64,000 bases of DNA, from contig NZ_JALU01000004.1 in the NCBI RefSeq assembly GCF_000525775.1, positions 62,001 through 126,000 on the forward strand, read 5' to 3'. The notes beneath the pieces are model-generated. The model was not told the origin of the DNA, did no database searches, and saw nothing but the letters and a program-made list of their open reading frames with translations. The DNA is from Mogibacterium timidum ATCC 33093. Its GTDB lineage: Bacteria > Bacillota > Clostridia > Peptostreptococcales > Anaerovoracaceae. Each line of letters opens with the position of its first letter. Positions within the stretch are counted from its first letter, which is position 1. Positions 51,884 through 61,226 of this stretch are shown piece after piece. The position numbers and the translations under genes are program-made.

Positions 51884-53627
51884 CAAAATCATGTCGTCAC
51901 GATACCTGATTGGCAGATTTGTACCGTATTTTAAGCCGTATCTGGCAATTTTAATTTTCGATCTTGTTTGTGCTTCGTTTACGACGGTGAGCGATATAGT
52001 GCTGCCGCTGTTAATCAGATACATAAGTAACGTTGTTGCAAGCGATTTCGCATCATTTACGTCCGGCCTGATCATCAGGATTGCTATGATTTATGTAGTA
52101 CTTAGAGGCGTTGATGTTGTCGCGAACTACTACATGCAGAACACCGGACATGTGATGGGTGCCAAAATCGAAACAGACATGCGCCGCGATCTGTACGAGA
52201 AGTGCCAGAGTCTGTCGTATTCGTATTACAGCGAGAATAAGACGGGACAGCTCATATCGAGAATCACCAGCGACCTTTTTGATATCACTGAGTTTGCACA
52301 TCACTGCCCGGAGGAGTACTGGATTGCCGCTCTCAAGATTGTGCTTGGATTTGTATTACTTATCAGAATCGATACTACACTTACAATTTTGATGTTTGCA
52401 ATCATTCCGATTATGATTGCTGCAACCTACGCTTTTCGCAAGAAGATGCGCCGTGCATTTAAGCTGCAGAGGGTCGGGCTCGGCGAGATAAACTCCCATG
52501 TCGAGGATAGTCTGCTTGGTATCAAGGTGTCCAAATCCTTTGCAAATGAAGACTACGAGCAGGAACGCTTCGAGGCGGATAACTCACGGTTCCTTGATGT
52601 AAAGGCCGTCGGTTATAAAGCGATGGCAGGATTTAGAGGAGTGACTCGCACCTTCGACGGCTTGATGTATATTGCGGTAATCCTAGTGGGCTCGTTTGAG
52701 CTAAAGAACGGCAGAATCACCACCGGTGATTTCATAGCTTTCCTCATGTATGTAGGAGTGCTGCTGGAGGCTGTGAGGAGAATCGTAGAGTTTACCGAGC
52801 AATTCCAACGCGGAATGACCGGAATTGAGAGATTCATAGAGGTGATGGACGAGCCGGTTGAAATCGATGATGCCCCGGACGCAGAGGAACTGCCAAGGCT
52901 TACGGGTGAGATAGAATTTAAAGATGTTACGTTTAGATATAACGACAGTGAGGATATCCTTAACGGGATTAATCTCAATATCAAGCCGGGTGAGAACGTC
53001 GCCCTTGTCGGACCGTCAGGGGCAGGTAAGACCACATTCTGCAACTTGATTCCCAGGTTCTACGATGTTACAGACGGTAGTATTGAAGTCGACGGCCATG
53101 ATATTAGGAATGTGACATGCAAATCGCTACGATCCCAGATAGGAATGGTGCAGCAGGATGTATATTTGTTCTCGGATACTATCGCGGGTAATATCGCTTA
53201 CGGCAAGCCGGGTGCGAGGATGGAGGAAATAGAGAAGGCTGCAAAGCTTGCGGGAGCAGATGATTTTATCAGAGAGATGTCAGACGGATATAACACGAGC
53301 GTCGGCGAACGCGGCATGAAGCTTTCCGGAGGACAGAAGCAGAGGATTAGTATTGCCAGGGTGTTTCTCAAAAATCCACCTATACTTATCCTCGATGAGG
53401 CTACTTCAGCGCTGGACAACGAGAGCGAGATGCTGGTGCAGCAATCGCTTGCCGAGCTGTCCAAGGGCAGAACTACTATTACAATTGCTCACAGACTGAC
53501 GACGATCAAGAATGCAGATCGCATCCTCGTGCTCAATCAGGACGGAATTGCTGAAGAGGGAACACACGATGAATTGATAGAAAAGGACGGAATCTACGCA
53601 AACATGTACAGGATGTACCAGCTGTAG
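51864..53627 (+). CDS. ABC exporter half-transporter (fused membrane and ATPase domains)
   Basis: 587 residues. Residues about 20-320 are a six-span exporter domain; residues about 345-585 are the ATPase. Walker A is LVGPSGAGKTTFCN, the Q loop is MVQQDVYLF, the signature is KLSGGQKQRISIARVF, Walker B is ILILDEATSALD, and the H loop is TIAHRLTTI. It is of the MsbA/LmrA type and works as a homodimer or with a partner not present here. The start at 51864 (AAAGGG upstream) overlaps the MATE gene; the open frame extends to 51822 without a ribosome binding site. A complex terminator follows. Confidence 0.93.
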   Translation: MTESGDNKIMSSRYLIGRFVPYFKPYLAILIFDLVCASFTTVSDIVLPLLIRYISNVVASDFASFTSGLIIRIAMIYVVLRGVDVVANYYMQNTGHVMGAKIETDMRRDLYEKCQSLSYSYYSENKTGQLISRITSDLFDITEFAHHCPEEYWIAALKIVLGFVLLIRIDTTLTILMFAIIPIMIAATYAFRKKMRRAFKLQRVGLGEINSHVEDSLLGIKVSKSFANEDYEQERFEADNSRFLDVKAVGYKAMAGFRGVTRTFDGLMYIAVILVGSFELKNGRITTGDFIAFLMYVGVLLEAVRRIVEFTEQFQRGMTGIERFIEVMDEPVEIDDAPDAEELPRLTGEIEFKDVTFRYNDSEDILNGINLNIKPGENVALVGPSGAGKTTFCNLIPRFYDVTDGSIEVDGHDIRNVTCKSLRSQIGMVQQDVYLFSDTIAGNIAYGKPGARMEEIEKAAKLAGADDFIREMSDGYNTSVGERGMKLSGGQKQRISIARVFLKNPPILILDEATSALDNESEMLVQQSLAELSKGRTTITIAHRLTTIKNADRILVLNQDGIAEEGTHDELIEKDGIYANMYRMYQL

Positions 53628-53641
53628 GTAAGTGTGAATTT

Positions 53642-53707
53642 CGAGCAGAACAGCGAATTAGTCATATCCCGGTAGGATGTGACGGGGCCGGTTTTGCTCG
53701 GTTTTTT
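53642..53707 (+). terminator. Two-stem terminator after the ABC exporter
   Basis: Outer stem CGAGCAGAAC (53642-53651) / GTTTTGCTCG (53691-53700); inner stem GTCATATCC (53661-53669) / GGATGTGAC (53675-53683); then TTTTTT (53702-53707). Confidence 0.8.
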
Positions 53708-53717
53708 AAACACTAAA

Positions 53718-53738
53718 TTCCTATATGAATAATAGGAA
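53718..53738. promoter_or_regulatory. Predicted Rrf2 operator upstream of rrf2
   Basis: TTCCTA (53718-53723), 9 bases, TAGGAA (53733-53738); the repeat extends one more base pair inward. It shares the TTCCTA-N9-TAGGRA pattern with the site upstream of iscS. Confidence 0.65.
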
Positions 53739-53818
53739 AAGGCTTGATTGGTTGTGTGCAATATGTTATTCTTCTGTTGTAAGGTAAAATACTCAAGATG
53801 CAAGGAGAGGAATGGCAC

Positions 53819-54241
53819 ATGATTGTTTCAACAAAAGGTCGATACGCTCTTATGGTCATGATTGATCTTGCAAACCACGATAACGGAGGATATATCTCGC
53901 TTGCGGACATATCGGAGCGCCAGAAGCTGTCGATGAAGTATTTGGAGAACGTAGTGTCTATGCTCAATAAAGGAGGTCTCCTACGCAGCTTTCGAGGCAA
54001 GAAGGGTGGTTACAGGCTGATAAGATCTCCTGAGGATTACAACATAGGGGAGATTCTCCGCATCACCGAGGGCAGTCTTGCTCCGGTTGACTGCATCAAG
54101 TCCGGTGAGGTTAATTGCGGCAGAGCTGATTCGTGCGTCACGCTTCCGCTATGGATCGGGCTTGATAAGGTTATCGATGAGTATCTGGACAACATCTCGC
54201 TGCAGGATCTGATAAGCGGTAACGTTGACAAGCTGATGTAA
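53819..54241 (+). CDS. Rrf2-family iron-sulfur-type regulator (IscR-like)
   Basis: 140 residues. The N-terminal winged helix has STKGRYALMVMIDLA, ISLADISERQKLSMKYLENV and SFRGKKGGYRL. Three cysteines that could hold an Fe-S cluster lie in DCIKSGEVNCGRADSCVTLPLW, close to the IscR arrangement. It sits directly upstream of iscS-iscU and probably senses cluster status to control them. The start at 53819 puts the conserved IVSTKGRYA at the N-terminus; AGGAGAGG lies upstream. Matching palindromes occur before this gene and before iscS. Confidence 0.93.
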   Translation: MIVSTKGRYALMVMIDLANHDNGGYISLADISERQKLSMKYLENVVSMLNKGGLLRSFRGKKGGYRLIRSPEDYNIGEILRITEGSLAPVDCIKSGEVNCGRADSCVTLPLWIGLDKVIDEYLDNISLQDLISGNVDKLM

Positions 54242-54280
54242 GATCAAGACGCGTAGAATCAATGCTGTTCGCAGTCGCTG

Positions 54281-54320
54281 CTAATTCCTATTGACTTAGT
54301 AGGGATTAGAGGTCTATAAT
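54281..54320 (+). promoter_or_regulatory. iscS promoter overlapped by a predicted Rrf2 operator
   Basis: TTGACT (54291-54296), 18-base spacer, TATAAT (54315-54320). The -35 element lies within a palindrome, CTAATTCCTA (54281-54290), 9 bases, TAGGGATTAG (54300-54309), with a single G-T type mismatch. Binding would block RNA polymerase, as expected for repression. Confidence 0.75.
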
Positions 54321-54363
54321 AGCGAATGTACAGATGACTAAATTTAACACTGGGGAGGGAGCT

Positions 54364-55557
54364 ATGAAAGTTTACGCAGACAATGCGGCAACAACTTATC
54401 TAAACGATGTCGCACTCAATACACTGCTGGATTGTCTCAAGAATTACAACGGCAATCCTAACAGTCTTCATACAGATGGGCAGGTCGCTCAGGAGAAGCT
54501 GGATGAATCCAGAGCTAAGGTGGCTGAGGCTATCAACGCTGCCAAGCCTAATGAGATTTACTTCACTTCCGGCGGAAGCGAAGCAGACAACCAGGCACTG
54601 ATTTCGGCAGCTCGCGGTCTTGTTAAGAAGGGCAAGAAGCACTTGATTTCGCTCAACATCGAGCATCATGCTATCCTTCACACTTTGGCAAAACTGGAGA
54701 AGGAAGGCTTTGAGGTTACACTGCTTAAGCCACAGCCTAACGGCATCGTAGATGTCAAAGATGTGGAGAATGCAATCAGAGAGGATACAGCACTCGTATC
54801 CATTATGTTTGCTAACAATGAGATGGGAGCGATTCAGCCAATTGCAGAGATCGGAAAGCTGTGCCATGATAAGAGGGTTTTGTTCCACACAGATGCAGTT
54901 CAGGCAGTAGCACACCTGCCGATAGATGTACAGGCAATGAACATTGATATGTTATCTATGTCAGCACACAAGTTCCACGGACCTAAGGGTGTTGGGGCTC
55001 TCTATGCCAGGAACGGCATCAGACTTATCAACGTAATCGAAGGCGGAGCTCAGGAGAGAGGCAAGAGAGCCGGTACAGTTAACGTTCCGGGCAACGCCGC
55101 CCTCGCTGCTGCACTGGAGGATGGAGTTCTCCATATGGAGGAGAATGCTCGCAAGACGGCTGCGCTGAGAGACCGACTTATTAAGGGCTTGTCAGATATT
55201 CCTTATTCGCAGCTAAACGGCGACCCTGTAAAGAGACTCCCCGGAAATGTAAATTACTCGTTTGAAGGAGTTGAGGGAGAGTCGTTGCTGCTCGCTCTGG
55301 ACATGTATGGCATCGAGTGTTCGTCCGGTTCCGCTTGTACAAGCGAATCGCTCGACCCGAGCCACGTTCTGGTAGGAATGGGAGTTCCTGTAGAGGCAGC
55401 TCACGGATCGCTCAGATTCAGCCTCAATGAGGAGAACACAGAGGAGCAGGTTGATTACATCATAGAGAAGGTTCACGAAGTGGTTGAGCACTACAGAAAG
55501 CTATCGCCATTCTGGGACGAACTGGAGAAGGGAGAGAGAGAACATGTTATACAGTGA
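54364..55557 (+). CDS. iscS: Cysteine desulfurase (NifS/IscS type)
   Basis: PLP enzyme moving sulfur from cysteine to the IscU scaffold for Fe-S cluster synthesis. The protein has 397 residues. The N-terminus is VYADNAATT, the PLP lysine is in SMSAHKFHGPKGVGALY, and the persulfide cysteine is in SSGSACTSESLDPSHVL on the long loop of the IscS/NifS group. The start at 54364 has GGGGAGGGA upstream; an in-frame codon at 54334 lies before that site. It overlaps iscU by 14 bases. Confidence 0.95.
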   Translation: MKVYADNAATTYLNDVALNTLLDCLKNYNGNPNSLHTDGQVAQEKLDESRAKVAEAINAAKPNEIYFTSGGSEADNQALISAARGLVKKGKKHLISLNIEHHAILHTLAKLEKEGFEVTLLKPQPNGIVDVKDVENAIREDTALVSIMFANNEMGAIQPIAEIGKLCHDKRVLFHTDAVQAVAHLPIDVQAMNIDMLSMSAHKFHGPKGVGALYARNGIRLINVIEGGAQERGKRAGTVNVPGNAALAAALEDGVLHMEENARKTAALRDRLIKGLSDIPYSQLNGDPVKRLPGNVNYSFEGVEGESLLLALDMYGIECSSGSACTSESLDPSHVLVGMGVPVEAAHGSLRFSLNEENTEEQVDYIIEKVHEVVEHYRKLSPFWDELEKGEREHVIQ

Positions 55558-55960
55558 AAAGGTGATGGATCATTTTCAGAATCCAAGAAACGTTGGTGAA
55601 ATAGAGAACGCAGACGGCATCGGTGAGGTTGGCAACCCAACATGTGGTGATATCATGAGAATGTACCTCAAGATTGATAACGATATTATCACAGATGTTA
55701 AGTTCAAAACATTCGGATGCGGATCTGCAATTGCATCAAGCTCGATGGCTACAGAGATGATCAAGGGCAAGAACATCAAGGAAGCTCTTGATTTGTCCAA
55801 CAAAGCTGTAGTCGAGGCTCTTGACGGACTTCCGGCAAGAAAGATTCACTGTTCAGTACTGGCTGAGGAGGCAATCAAGTCCGCACTGGTAGACTATTAC
55901 GAGAAGAACGGTCTTGAACTTCCACCGGAGATTAAGGACTTTGAGCCGACTGAGGAATAG
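55544..55960 (+). CDS. iscU: Iron-sulfur cluster scaffold protein (IscU/NifU N-terminal type)
   Basis: 138 residues. The three cluster cysteines are in NPTCGDIM, FGCGSAIASSS and HCSVLAEEAI, with the Asp after the first cysteine. The N-terminus LYSEKVMDHFQNPRNVGEI is characteristic of the NifU-like subgroup found with NifS in Clostridia. The start at 55544 is set by GGGAGAGAGAG and by the conserved N-terminus. Translation is coupled to iscS by overlap. No hscA, hscB or fdx follows, the reduced clostridial Isc set. Confidence 0.95.
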   Translation: MLYSEKVMDHFQNPRNVGEIENADGIGEVGNPTCGDIMRMYLKIDNDIITDVKFKTFGCGSAIASSSMATEMIKGKNIKEALDLSNKAVVEALDGLPARKIHCSVLAEEAIKSALVDYYEKNGLELPPEIKDFEPTEE

Positions 55961-56031
55961 TGATATATTGCCGCAAGGAAAGTGACAATATAATATTAAC
56001 AGCAAAAATTTGCAGGGGATTTTAACACACC

Positions 56032-56062
56032 TTCACATAGTGTGAACCAAAAATGTTATACT
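56032..56062 (+). promoter_or_regulatory. Putative pyr operon promoter with palindromic operator
   Basis: TTCACATAGTGTGAA (56032-56046) is a perfect 6-bp inverted repeat. Its left arm TTCACA resembles a -35 element, 19 bases from TATACT (56057-56062). It lies 56-86 bases before pyrC. Confidence 0.5.
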
Positions 56063-56117
56063 ACTACCGATTAATGCAGAGTTTATCTGAGGAGGAAATA
56101 ACATAATTGGAGGGACT

Positions 56118-57356
56118 ATGACTACTGCAATTAAAGGCGGAAAGATTTATAAAGCTGGTGAATTCGTACCTAACGAATTGCTTGTAGTTGATGCTCCTGA
56201 GAAGGCCGGTCTGAGATCCGAAACCGGTAGTGATTTTGATTTCAAAAGAGTTATCAATGCTGATAACTCTTTTATTTTGCCATCATTCTGTGATGTGCAT
56301 GTTCATTTTCGCGAACCGGGTCAGTCGTACAAGGAGACTATCAGCACAGGCAGCATGGCGGCAGCGCACGGCGGCTATACGACAGTGTGTACAATGCCTA
56401 ACCTGAAGCCGGCTCCATCGACGATGGACACTCTTAGAGTCCAGCTTGAACTAATCGAAAAGGACGCTGTTATCGAGGTTGTTCCATACGGAACTATAAC
56501 CATGGAGCAAAGCGGCAGGGGCAAGCTTTCCGACATGAAGGCACTGGCACCTCATGTGTGTGCTTTCTCTGATGACGGCAGAGGTGTTCAGGCAGATGGA
56601 CTAATGCGTGAGGCAATGTATCAAGCCAAGGAGCTCGGCAAACTGATAGTTGCCCACTGCGAGGATGAGTCACTGCTTAATGAAGGCAAGGTCAGAGAGA
56701 GCGAGTGGAAGCAGATTGAGAGGGATCTCAAGCTCGCTGATGAGACCGGGGCAGGTTATCATGTATGCCATATTTCCTGCAAAGAAAGTGTCGAGGTCAT
56801 CAGAGATGCCAAGAAAAGTGGGGTTGATGTGACCTGCGAGACTGCGCCACACTATCTGATATTTGATACAAGCGACGTTGAGGATTACATAGCCAGATGT
56901 CCGGAATACGGCGGCAGATTCAAGATGAATCCGCCAATCAAGGACAAGGCAGACAGAGAATCACTGATTGCAGGCGTGCTGGACGGAACAGTGGATATGA
57001 TAGCAACTGATCATGCACCGCACAGTGCCGAGGAGAAACGCCGTGGATTTGCCAATAGTTCCAACGGAATCACGGGTTTGGAATGTGCATTTCCTGCACT
57101 TTACACATACTTGGTTAAGACTGGTGTAATGAGCCTGGAGCATCTGTTGCACATGATGTCCGTTGCACCAAGAGAGAGGTTTGGCCTCAAACAAAACGGC
57201 TGGACCATGGTGGATTTAGAACATACCTACAGGGTAGACAGCGAGGACTTCCGCTCTATGGGAAAGTGTACGCCTTTCTATGGACATATACTGAATGGCA
57301 AGGTGCAGATGGTGATAATGGAAGGCAACACAGTATACGAGAATTTGGAGAGATAA
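56118..57356 (+). CDS. pyrC: Dihydroorotase
   Basis: Zinc enzyme cyclising carbamoyl-aspartate to dihydroorotate, third step of pyrimidine synthesis. The protein has 412 residues, class I type. The metal-binding histidines are in DVHVHFREPGQSYKE; further ligands are in VAHCEDESL and CHISCKES; the catalytic Asp is in DMIATDHAPHS. GGYTTVCTMPNLKPAPST is also conserved. GGAGGGAC precedes the ATG. It is first in the pyr operon; pyrK starts 1 base after the stop. Confidence 0.95.
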   Translation: MTTAIKGGKIYKAGEFVPNELLVVDAPEKAGLRSETGSDFDFKRVINADNSFILPSFCDVHVHFREPGQSYKETISTGSMAAAHGGYTTVCTMPNLKPAPSTMDTLRVQLELIEKDAVIEVVPYGTITMEQSGRGKLSDMKALAPHVCAFSDDGRGVQADGLMREAMYQAKELGKLIVAHCEDESLLNEGKVRESEWKQIERDLKLADETGAGYHVCHISCKESVEVIRDAKKSGVDVTCETAPHYLIFDTSDVEDYIARCPEYGGRFKMNPPIKDKADRESLIAGVLDGTVDMIATDHAPHSAEEKRRGFANSSNGITGLECAFPALYTYLVKTGVMSLEHLLHMMSVAPRERFGLKQNGWTMVDLEHTYRVDSEDFRSMGKCTPFYGHILNGKVQMVIMEGNTVYENLER

Positions 57357-57357
57357 A

Positions 57358-58089
57358 ATGCGCGATTTACGAAGCGAAATCCTTGAGAACAAACAGCTCG
57401 CCGATGGAATATACAAGATGACTCTCGAAACTCCAAAGTCCGAGTTCGCTAAACCCGGGCAGTTTGCCATGGTTGAGGTTCCTGAAAAGTTCCTCAGGAG
57501 ACCGATCTCTGTCAGCAGCTACGATAGCGACAGGTACACGCTTATATACAAGGTTGTAGGCGGAGGGACCGAGATTCTGAGCAAGATGGAGCAGGGTGAA
57601 CACGTCAGGAGTATCACGGGGCTGGGGAATGGATACAATATCGATGATATCACTGATGGAGCATATATAATCGGTGGCGGGATAGGTATCCCGCCCATGC
57701 TCGGACTGCTAAAGACAATGGTTATGTCAGGCAAGTCCTGTAAGGTTATACTGGGCTATAATTCCGCTGATGAGATGTTTATGTTTGATGATTTTCAACA
57801 GCTTGCCGATGATATAACGGTAATGACGGCGGATGGATCATATGGGCAAAAGGGCTTCGTAACCGATGCTTTTAGCAGTTGTGAGTATGCTTGTGCCTGC
57901 GGACCGCTTCCGATGCTGCGGGCATTGGATCACAAGGTTGAGCATGGCCAGTTCAGCCTTGAGGCGCGCATGGGTTGCGGTTTTGGTGCCTGCATGGGAT
58001 GTTCGATTAGAACAACGGATGGAAGCCGCAGAGTGTGTAAGGAGGGACCGGTATTTGATAAGGAGGTTCTAAAATGGGAAAAACTGTAA
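57358..58089 (+). CDS. pyrK: Dihydroorotate dehydrogenase electron transfer subunit
   Basis: 243 residues. A flavin-binding barrel (RRPISVSSYD, GGGTEILSKM) and an NAD-binding lobe (YIIGGGIGIPPMLGLL, CACGPLPMLRALD) are followed by four cysteines for a [2Fe-2S] cluster (GCGFGACMGCSI and VCKEGPVF). It hands electrons from PyrD to NAD+, so orotate formation yields NADH. It overlaps pyrD by 16 bases, which fits the tight PyrK-PyrD complex. Confidence 0.95.
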   Translation: MRDLRSEILENKQLADGIYKMTLETPKSEFAKPGQFAMVEVPEKFLRRPISVSSYDSDRYTLIYKVVGGGTEILSKMEQGEHVRSITGLGNGYNIDDITDGAYIIGGGIGIPPMLGLLKTMVMSGKSCKVILGYNSADEMFMFDDFQQLADDITVMTADGSYGQKGFVTDAFSSCEYACACGPLPMLRALDHKVEHGQFSLEARMGCGFGACMGCSIRTTDGSRRVCKEGPVFDKEVLKWEKL

Positions 58090-58988
58090 CCAGGGTTAGT
58101 CTGGCCGGAATCGAACTCAAAAATCCGGTAATGCCGGCAAGCGGCACCTTTGGATACGGTCAGGAGTACAAGGATCTGTTTGATCTCAACGTGCTGGGTG
58201 GAGTTGTAACCAAGAGCGTTACGAGGGAGCTCAGATATGGCAACAATTTGCCGCGTATTGCAGAGTGCACGAGCGGTATGCTCAACTCGATAGGACTCCA
58301 GAATCCTGGCATTGACCACGTTGTCGAGGTGGATTTGCCTGCCCTCAAGGAAATTTATCAGGGTCCGCTCATTGTAAATATCAGTGGGTTCAGCACCGAA
58401 GAGTTTGCTGAGGTTGCGTCCAAGATCGACGCGTCGGGATATGCCGATATCCTCGAGGTAAATATCAGCTGCCCTAATGTAGAGCATGGCGGATCTGCAT
58501 TTGGAGCTGATCCGAAAGCTTCGGAGCGAATCACGAGAGCCGTGAGAGCTGTTACTAAGCTGCCTGTTTTTATGAAGCTTACACCTAATGTTACAGATGT
58601 AACCGAGATAGCAAGGGCTTGCGCAGCCGGTGGTGCAGATGGAATCAGCATGATCAACAACTTCAAGGCTATGCGAATCGATCTCAGCACCGGGACAACG
58701 GTGACTGCCATGAAATACGCAGGTCTGTCCGGACCTGCAATCAGGCCTATCGCACAGCGCATGGTAAATGAAGTGTTTCACGCAGTAAAGCTTCCGATTA
58801 TCGGTATTGGCGGTATCCGGACGGCTGATGACGTGCTTGAAATGATTATGTCGGGGGCTACGGCTATCGAGATTGGTTCGGCCAATCTGATCGATCCATG
58901 GACGATGCCTCGCATAATCAGCGAGCTGCAGCCGAGGATGGACGAGCTTGGGATCAAGAGTTTGGAAGAGATAAGAGGGGTGGTATAG
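58074..58988 (+). CDS. pyrD: Dihydroorotate dehydrogenase, class 1B catalytic subunit
   Basis: FMN enzyme oxidising dihydroorotate to orotate in the cytoplasm. The protein has 304 residues. The active-site cysteine of class 1 enzymes is in VNISCPNVEHGG; other motifs are PASGTFGYGQEY, VTKSVT, NSIGLQNPG and IIGIGGIRTADDVLEMI. Together with pyrK it is the NAD-linked 1B form. The ribosome binding site AAGGAGG is inside pyrK. pyrF starts at the base after the stop. Confidence 0.96.
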   Translation: MGKTVTRVSLAGIELKNPVMPASGTFGYGQEYKDLFDLNVLGGVVTKSVTRELRYGNNLPRIAECTSGMLNSIGLQNPGIDHVVEVDLPALKEIYQGPLIVNISGFSTEEFAEVASKIDASGYADILEVNISCPNVEHGGSAFGADPKASERITRAVRAVTKLPVFMKLTPNVTDVTEIARACAAGGADGISMINNFKAMRIDLSTGTTVTAMKYAGLSGPAIRPIAQRMVNEVFHAVKLPIIGIGGIRTADDVLEMIMSGATAIEIGSANLIDPWTMPRIISELQPRMDELGIKSLEEIRGVV

Positions 58989-59696
58989 ATGAAGCCGGAG
59001 ATAATAATTGCACTCGATTTTCCGACTGGCAAAAAGGCACTTTCGTTCCTTGATCTGTTTGAAGGAGAGCAGCTCTATGTCAAGGTGGGCATGGAGCTTT
59101 TCTACAGCGAGGGACCTTCGATTGTCAGAGCAATAAAGGCTGGAGGCCACAAGGTTTTCCTCGACCTCAAGCTTCACGATATTCCGAATACAGTTAAGAG
59201 TTCTATGAAGGTGCTCGCTTCGGTTGGTGCTGATATGGTTAACGTGCATGCTGCAGGTGGAATCAGGATGATGAAGGCTGCTGTAGAGGGACTGGAGGAT
59301 GGCTCAACCGGTGCAGCGAGACCTGAGATTATCGCCGTAACTCAGTTGACTTCAACTGATCAGGAAACTATGAACAGCGAGCTCAAGATCAACGGAGAAC
59401 TCAGGGATGTCGTGCTCGCATACGCTAGAAATGCTCAAGAAGCAGGCTTAGACGGTGTGGTATGCTCGGCGTGGGAGTCTGAAGAGATTCACGCAGGGAC
59501 TTCAGACAGCTTCATAACCGTCACACCCGGCATCAGACTTTTGGGAGATGCCAAGGGCGATCAGAGCAGAGTTGCAACACCTGCGAGAGCAAAGGAAATG
59601 GGATCAGATTATCTGGTGATTGGCAGGAGCATTACCAAGGCGGATGACCCTGTTAAAGCATATAGAATATGTATGGAGGAGATTAATAATGACTAA
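58989..59696 (+). CDS. pyrF: Orotidine-5'-phosphate decarboxylase
   Basis: Converts OMP to UMP, the last step. The protein has 235 residues. The catalytic Asp-Lys-Asp array is in FLDLKLHDIPNTV; the phosphate-binding end is VTPGIRLLGDAKGDQSR and YLVIGRSITKADDPVKA. The length and motif form are those of the bacterial subfamily 1 enzyme. It overlaps pyrE by 8 bases. In this operon pyrF and pyrE are in reverse of the reaction order. Confidence 0.95.
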   Translation: MKPEIIIALDFPTGKKALSFLDLFEGEQLYVKVGMELFYSEGPSIVRAIKAGGHKVFLDLKLHDIPNTVKSSMKVLASVGADMVNVHAAGGIRMMKAAVEGLEDGSTGAARPEIIAVTQLTSTDQETMNSELKINGELRDVVLAYARNAQEAGLDGVVCSAWESEEIHAGTSDSFITVTPGIRLLGDAKGDQSRVATPARAKEMGSDYLVIGRSITKADDPVKAYRICMEEINND

Positions 59697-60315
59697 TTCG
59701 GACAGCAAGTCTAAGCAGATTGCAGAGGGACTGCTCGGGATCAAGGCGGTATTCCTGAGACCGAACGATCCGTTTACATGGGCGAGTGGAATCAAGAGCC
59801 CAATCTACTGTGATAACAGACTTACACTCACTGCACCGGAGGTGAGGGATGTCATTGAGCACGAGATGGCAAGAGTGATTGAGGAAAAGTATCCTGAGTG
59901 CGATGTTGTCATGGGTACAAGCACGGCCGGAATTGCTCATGCTGCAATCTCTGCGCACATCCTAGGCAAGCCAATGGGATATGTCAGAAGCAGTTCCAAG
60001 ACTCATGGACGTAACAACAGAATCGAGGGAAAGCTCGAGGTGGGCGAGAAGGTTGTGGTTGTTGAGGATTTGATTTCAACAGGCGGATCCTCAATTGAGG
60101 TTGTAGAAGCTCTACGCGAGGCCGGTGCCGAGGTGCTTGGCGTAATCAGCATATTTACCTATGAGACTGCCAAGGCAGACAAGAACTTCGAAGCAGCCGG
60201 TGTTGAGAAGCTCAGCCTGTGCACAATCAGTGAGCTGATGGAGACAGCTGTAGCGGAAGAGTACGTAACAAGCGAAGAAGGAAAGGGAATAATCGAATGG
60301 CTAAGAGAGATTTAA
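59689..60315 (+). CDS. pyrE: Orotate phosphoribosyltransferase
   Basis: Joins orotate and PRPP to give OMP. The protein has 208 residues. The PRPP site is [37 protein letters not shown] and [19 protein letters not shown] carry the flexible-loop and substrate contacts. The start at 59689 is set by TGGAGGAG eight bases upstream; a longer frame from 59620 has no ribosome binding site. It overlaps pyrF and, by 19 bases, pyrB. Confidence 0.95.
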   Translation: MTNSDSKSKQIAEGLLGIKAVFLRPNDPFTWASGIKSPIYCDNRLTLTAPEVRDVIEHEMARVIEEKYPECDVVMGTSTAGIAHAAISAHILGKPMGYVRSSSKTHGRNNRIEGKLEVGEKVVVVEDLISTGGSSIEVVEALREAGAEVLGVISIFTYETAKADKNFEAAGVEKLSLCTISELMETAVAEEYVTSEEGKGIIEWLREI

Positions 60316-61226
60316 TTAACATTACTGATCTCAACATTGATGAACTCGATAAGCTGCTGGCGCTGGCCAACGACATCATAGAGTCGCCTGAGAAATACCG
60401 GGACAAGTGCACACATAAGACGCTGGCAACTCTATTCTATGAGCCGAGCACTCGTACCAGACTCAGCTTTGAGTCTGCGATGTATGGGCTGGGCGGCAAT
60501 GTAATCGGCTTTTCTGATGCCAATTCCTCATCAGCTTCTAAGGGAGAAACCGTGAGTGATACTACGAGGGTAATGGAGTGTCTGGCAGATATAATTGCAA
60601 TGAGACATCCTAAGGAAGGTGCGGCCCTTGTCGCTGCAAATTCCTGCAACATACCGATTATAAATGCGGGTGACGGAGGCCATATGCATCCATCGCAGAC
60701 TCTCACCGATCTGCTGACGATTTTACGTAACAAGGGGCGCCTCAAGAATTTCAGGATTGGATTTTGCGGGGATCTAAAGTTCGGCAGAACTGTGCATTCA
60801 CTCATACTTGCTCTACTCAGATATGAGGGGATCGAGTTTGTGCTGATCTCGCCCGAGGAACTGAAGCTTCCATCATACAACAAAAACGCTATGGATGAAG
60901 CAGGCGCAAAATGGATTGAGACTGCTTCTTTGGAGTATGCGCTTCCGGATCTCGATGTTCTGTACATGACAAGAGTGCAGAAGGAGAGGTTCTTCAATGA
61001 AGAGGATTATGTAAGACTGAAGGACACATATATCCTCGATGAGCAGAAGCTGGAATCCGCCAAGGACGACTTGGTTATCATGCATCCGCTGCCTAGAGTA
61101 AACGAGATTTCCGTCGAAGTGGATAATGATCCAAGAGCAAAGTACTTCGATCAGGTTAAAAACGGCAGATACGTGAGAATGGCGCTTATTCTCATGCTGC
61201 TGGGTATTGAAGGAGGTCTGAGATAA
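60297..61226 (+). CDS. pyrB: Aspartate carbamoyltransferase catalytic chain
   Basis: First committed pyrimidine step. The protein has 309 residues. The carbamoyl-phosphate motif is [14 protein letters not shown]; the loop [13 protein letters not shown] and the aspartate-binding HPLPRVNEI are conserved. With pyrI following by one shared base (TAATG), it should form the allosteric, E. coli-like class B holoenzyme. Unlike Bacillus operons, which lack pyrI, regulation here is likely at enzyme level too. The carbamoyl-phosphate synthase genes are not in this window. Confidence 0.96.
   Translation: MAKRDLINITDLNIDELDKLLALANDIIESPEKYRDKCTHKTLATLFYEPSTRTRLSFESAMYGLGGNVIGFSDANSSSASKGETVSDTTRVMECLADIIAMRHPKEGAALVAANSCNIPIINAGDGGHMHPSQTLTDLLTILRNKGRLKNFRIGFCGDLKFGRTVHSLILALLRYEGIEFVLISPEELKLPSYNKNAMDEAGAKWIETASLEYALPDLDVLYMTRVQKERFFNEEDYVRLKDTYILDEQKLESAKDDLVIMHPLPRVNEISVEVDNDPRAKYFDQVKNGRYVRMALILMLLGIEGGLR

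Noticed and set aside
55961-56117. PyrR-type attenuator before pyrC
   Set aside because: No terminator/antiterminator pair and no PyrR loop could be seen; only a palindrome in the promoter region.
57930-59249. 439-codon open frame on the minus strand opposite pyrD and pyrF
   Set aside because: It is an antisense shadow of strongly conserved genes; composition is His/Arg/Ser-rich and no motif is present.
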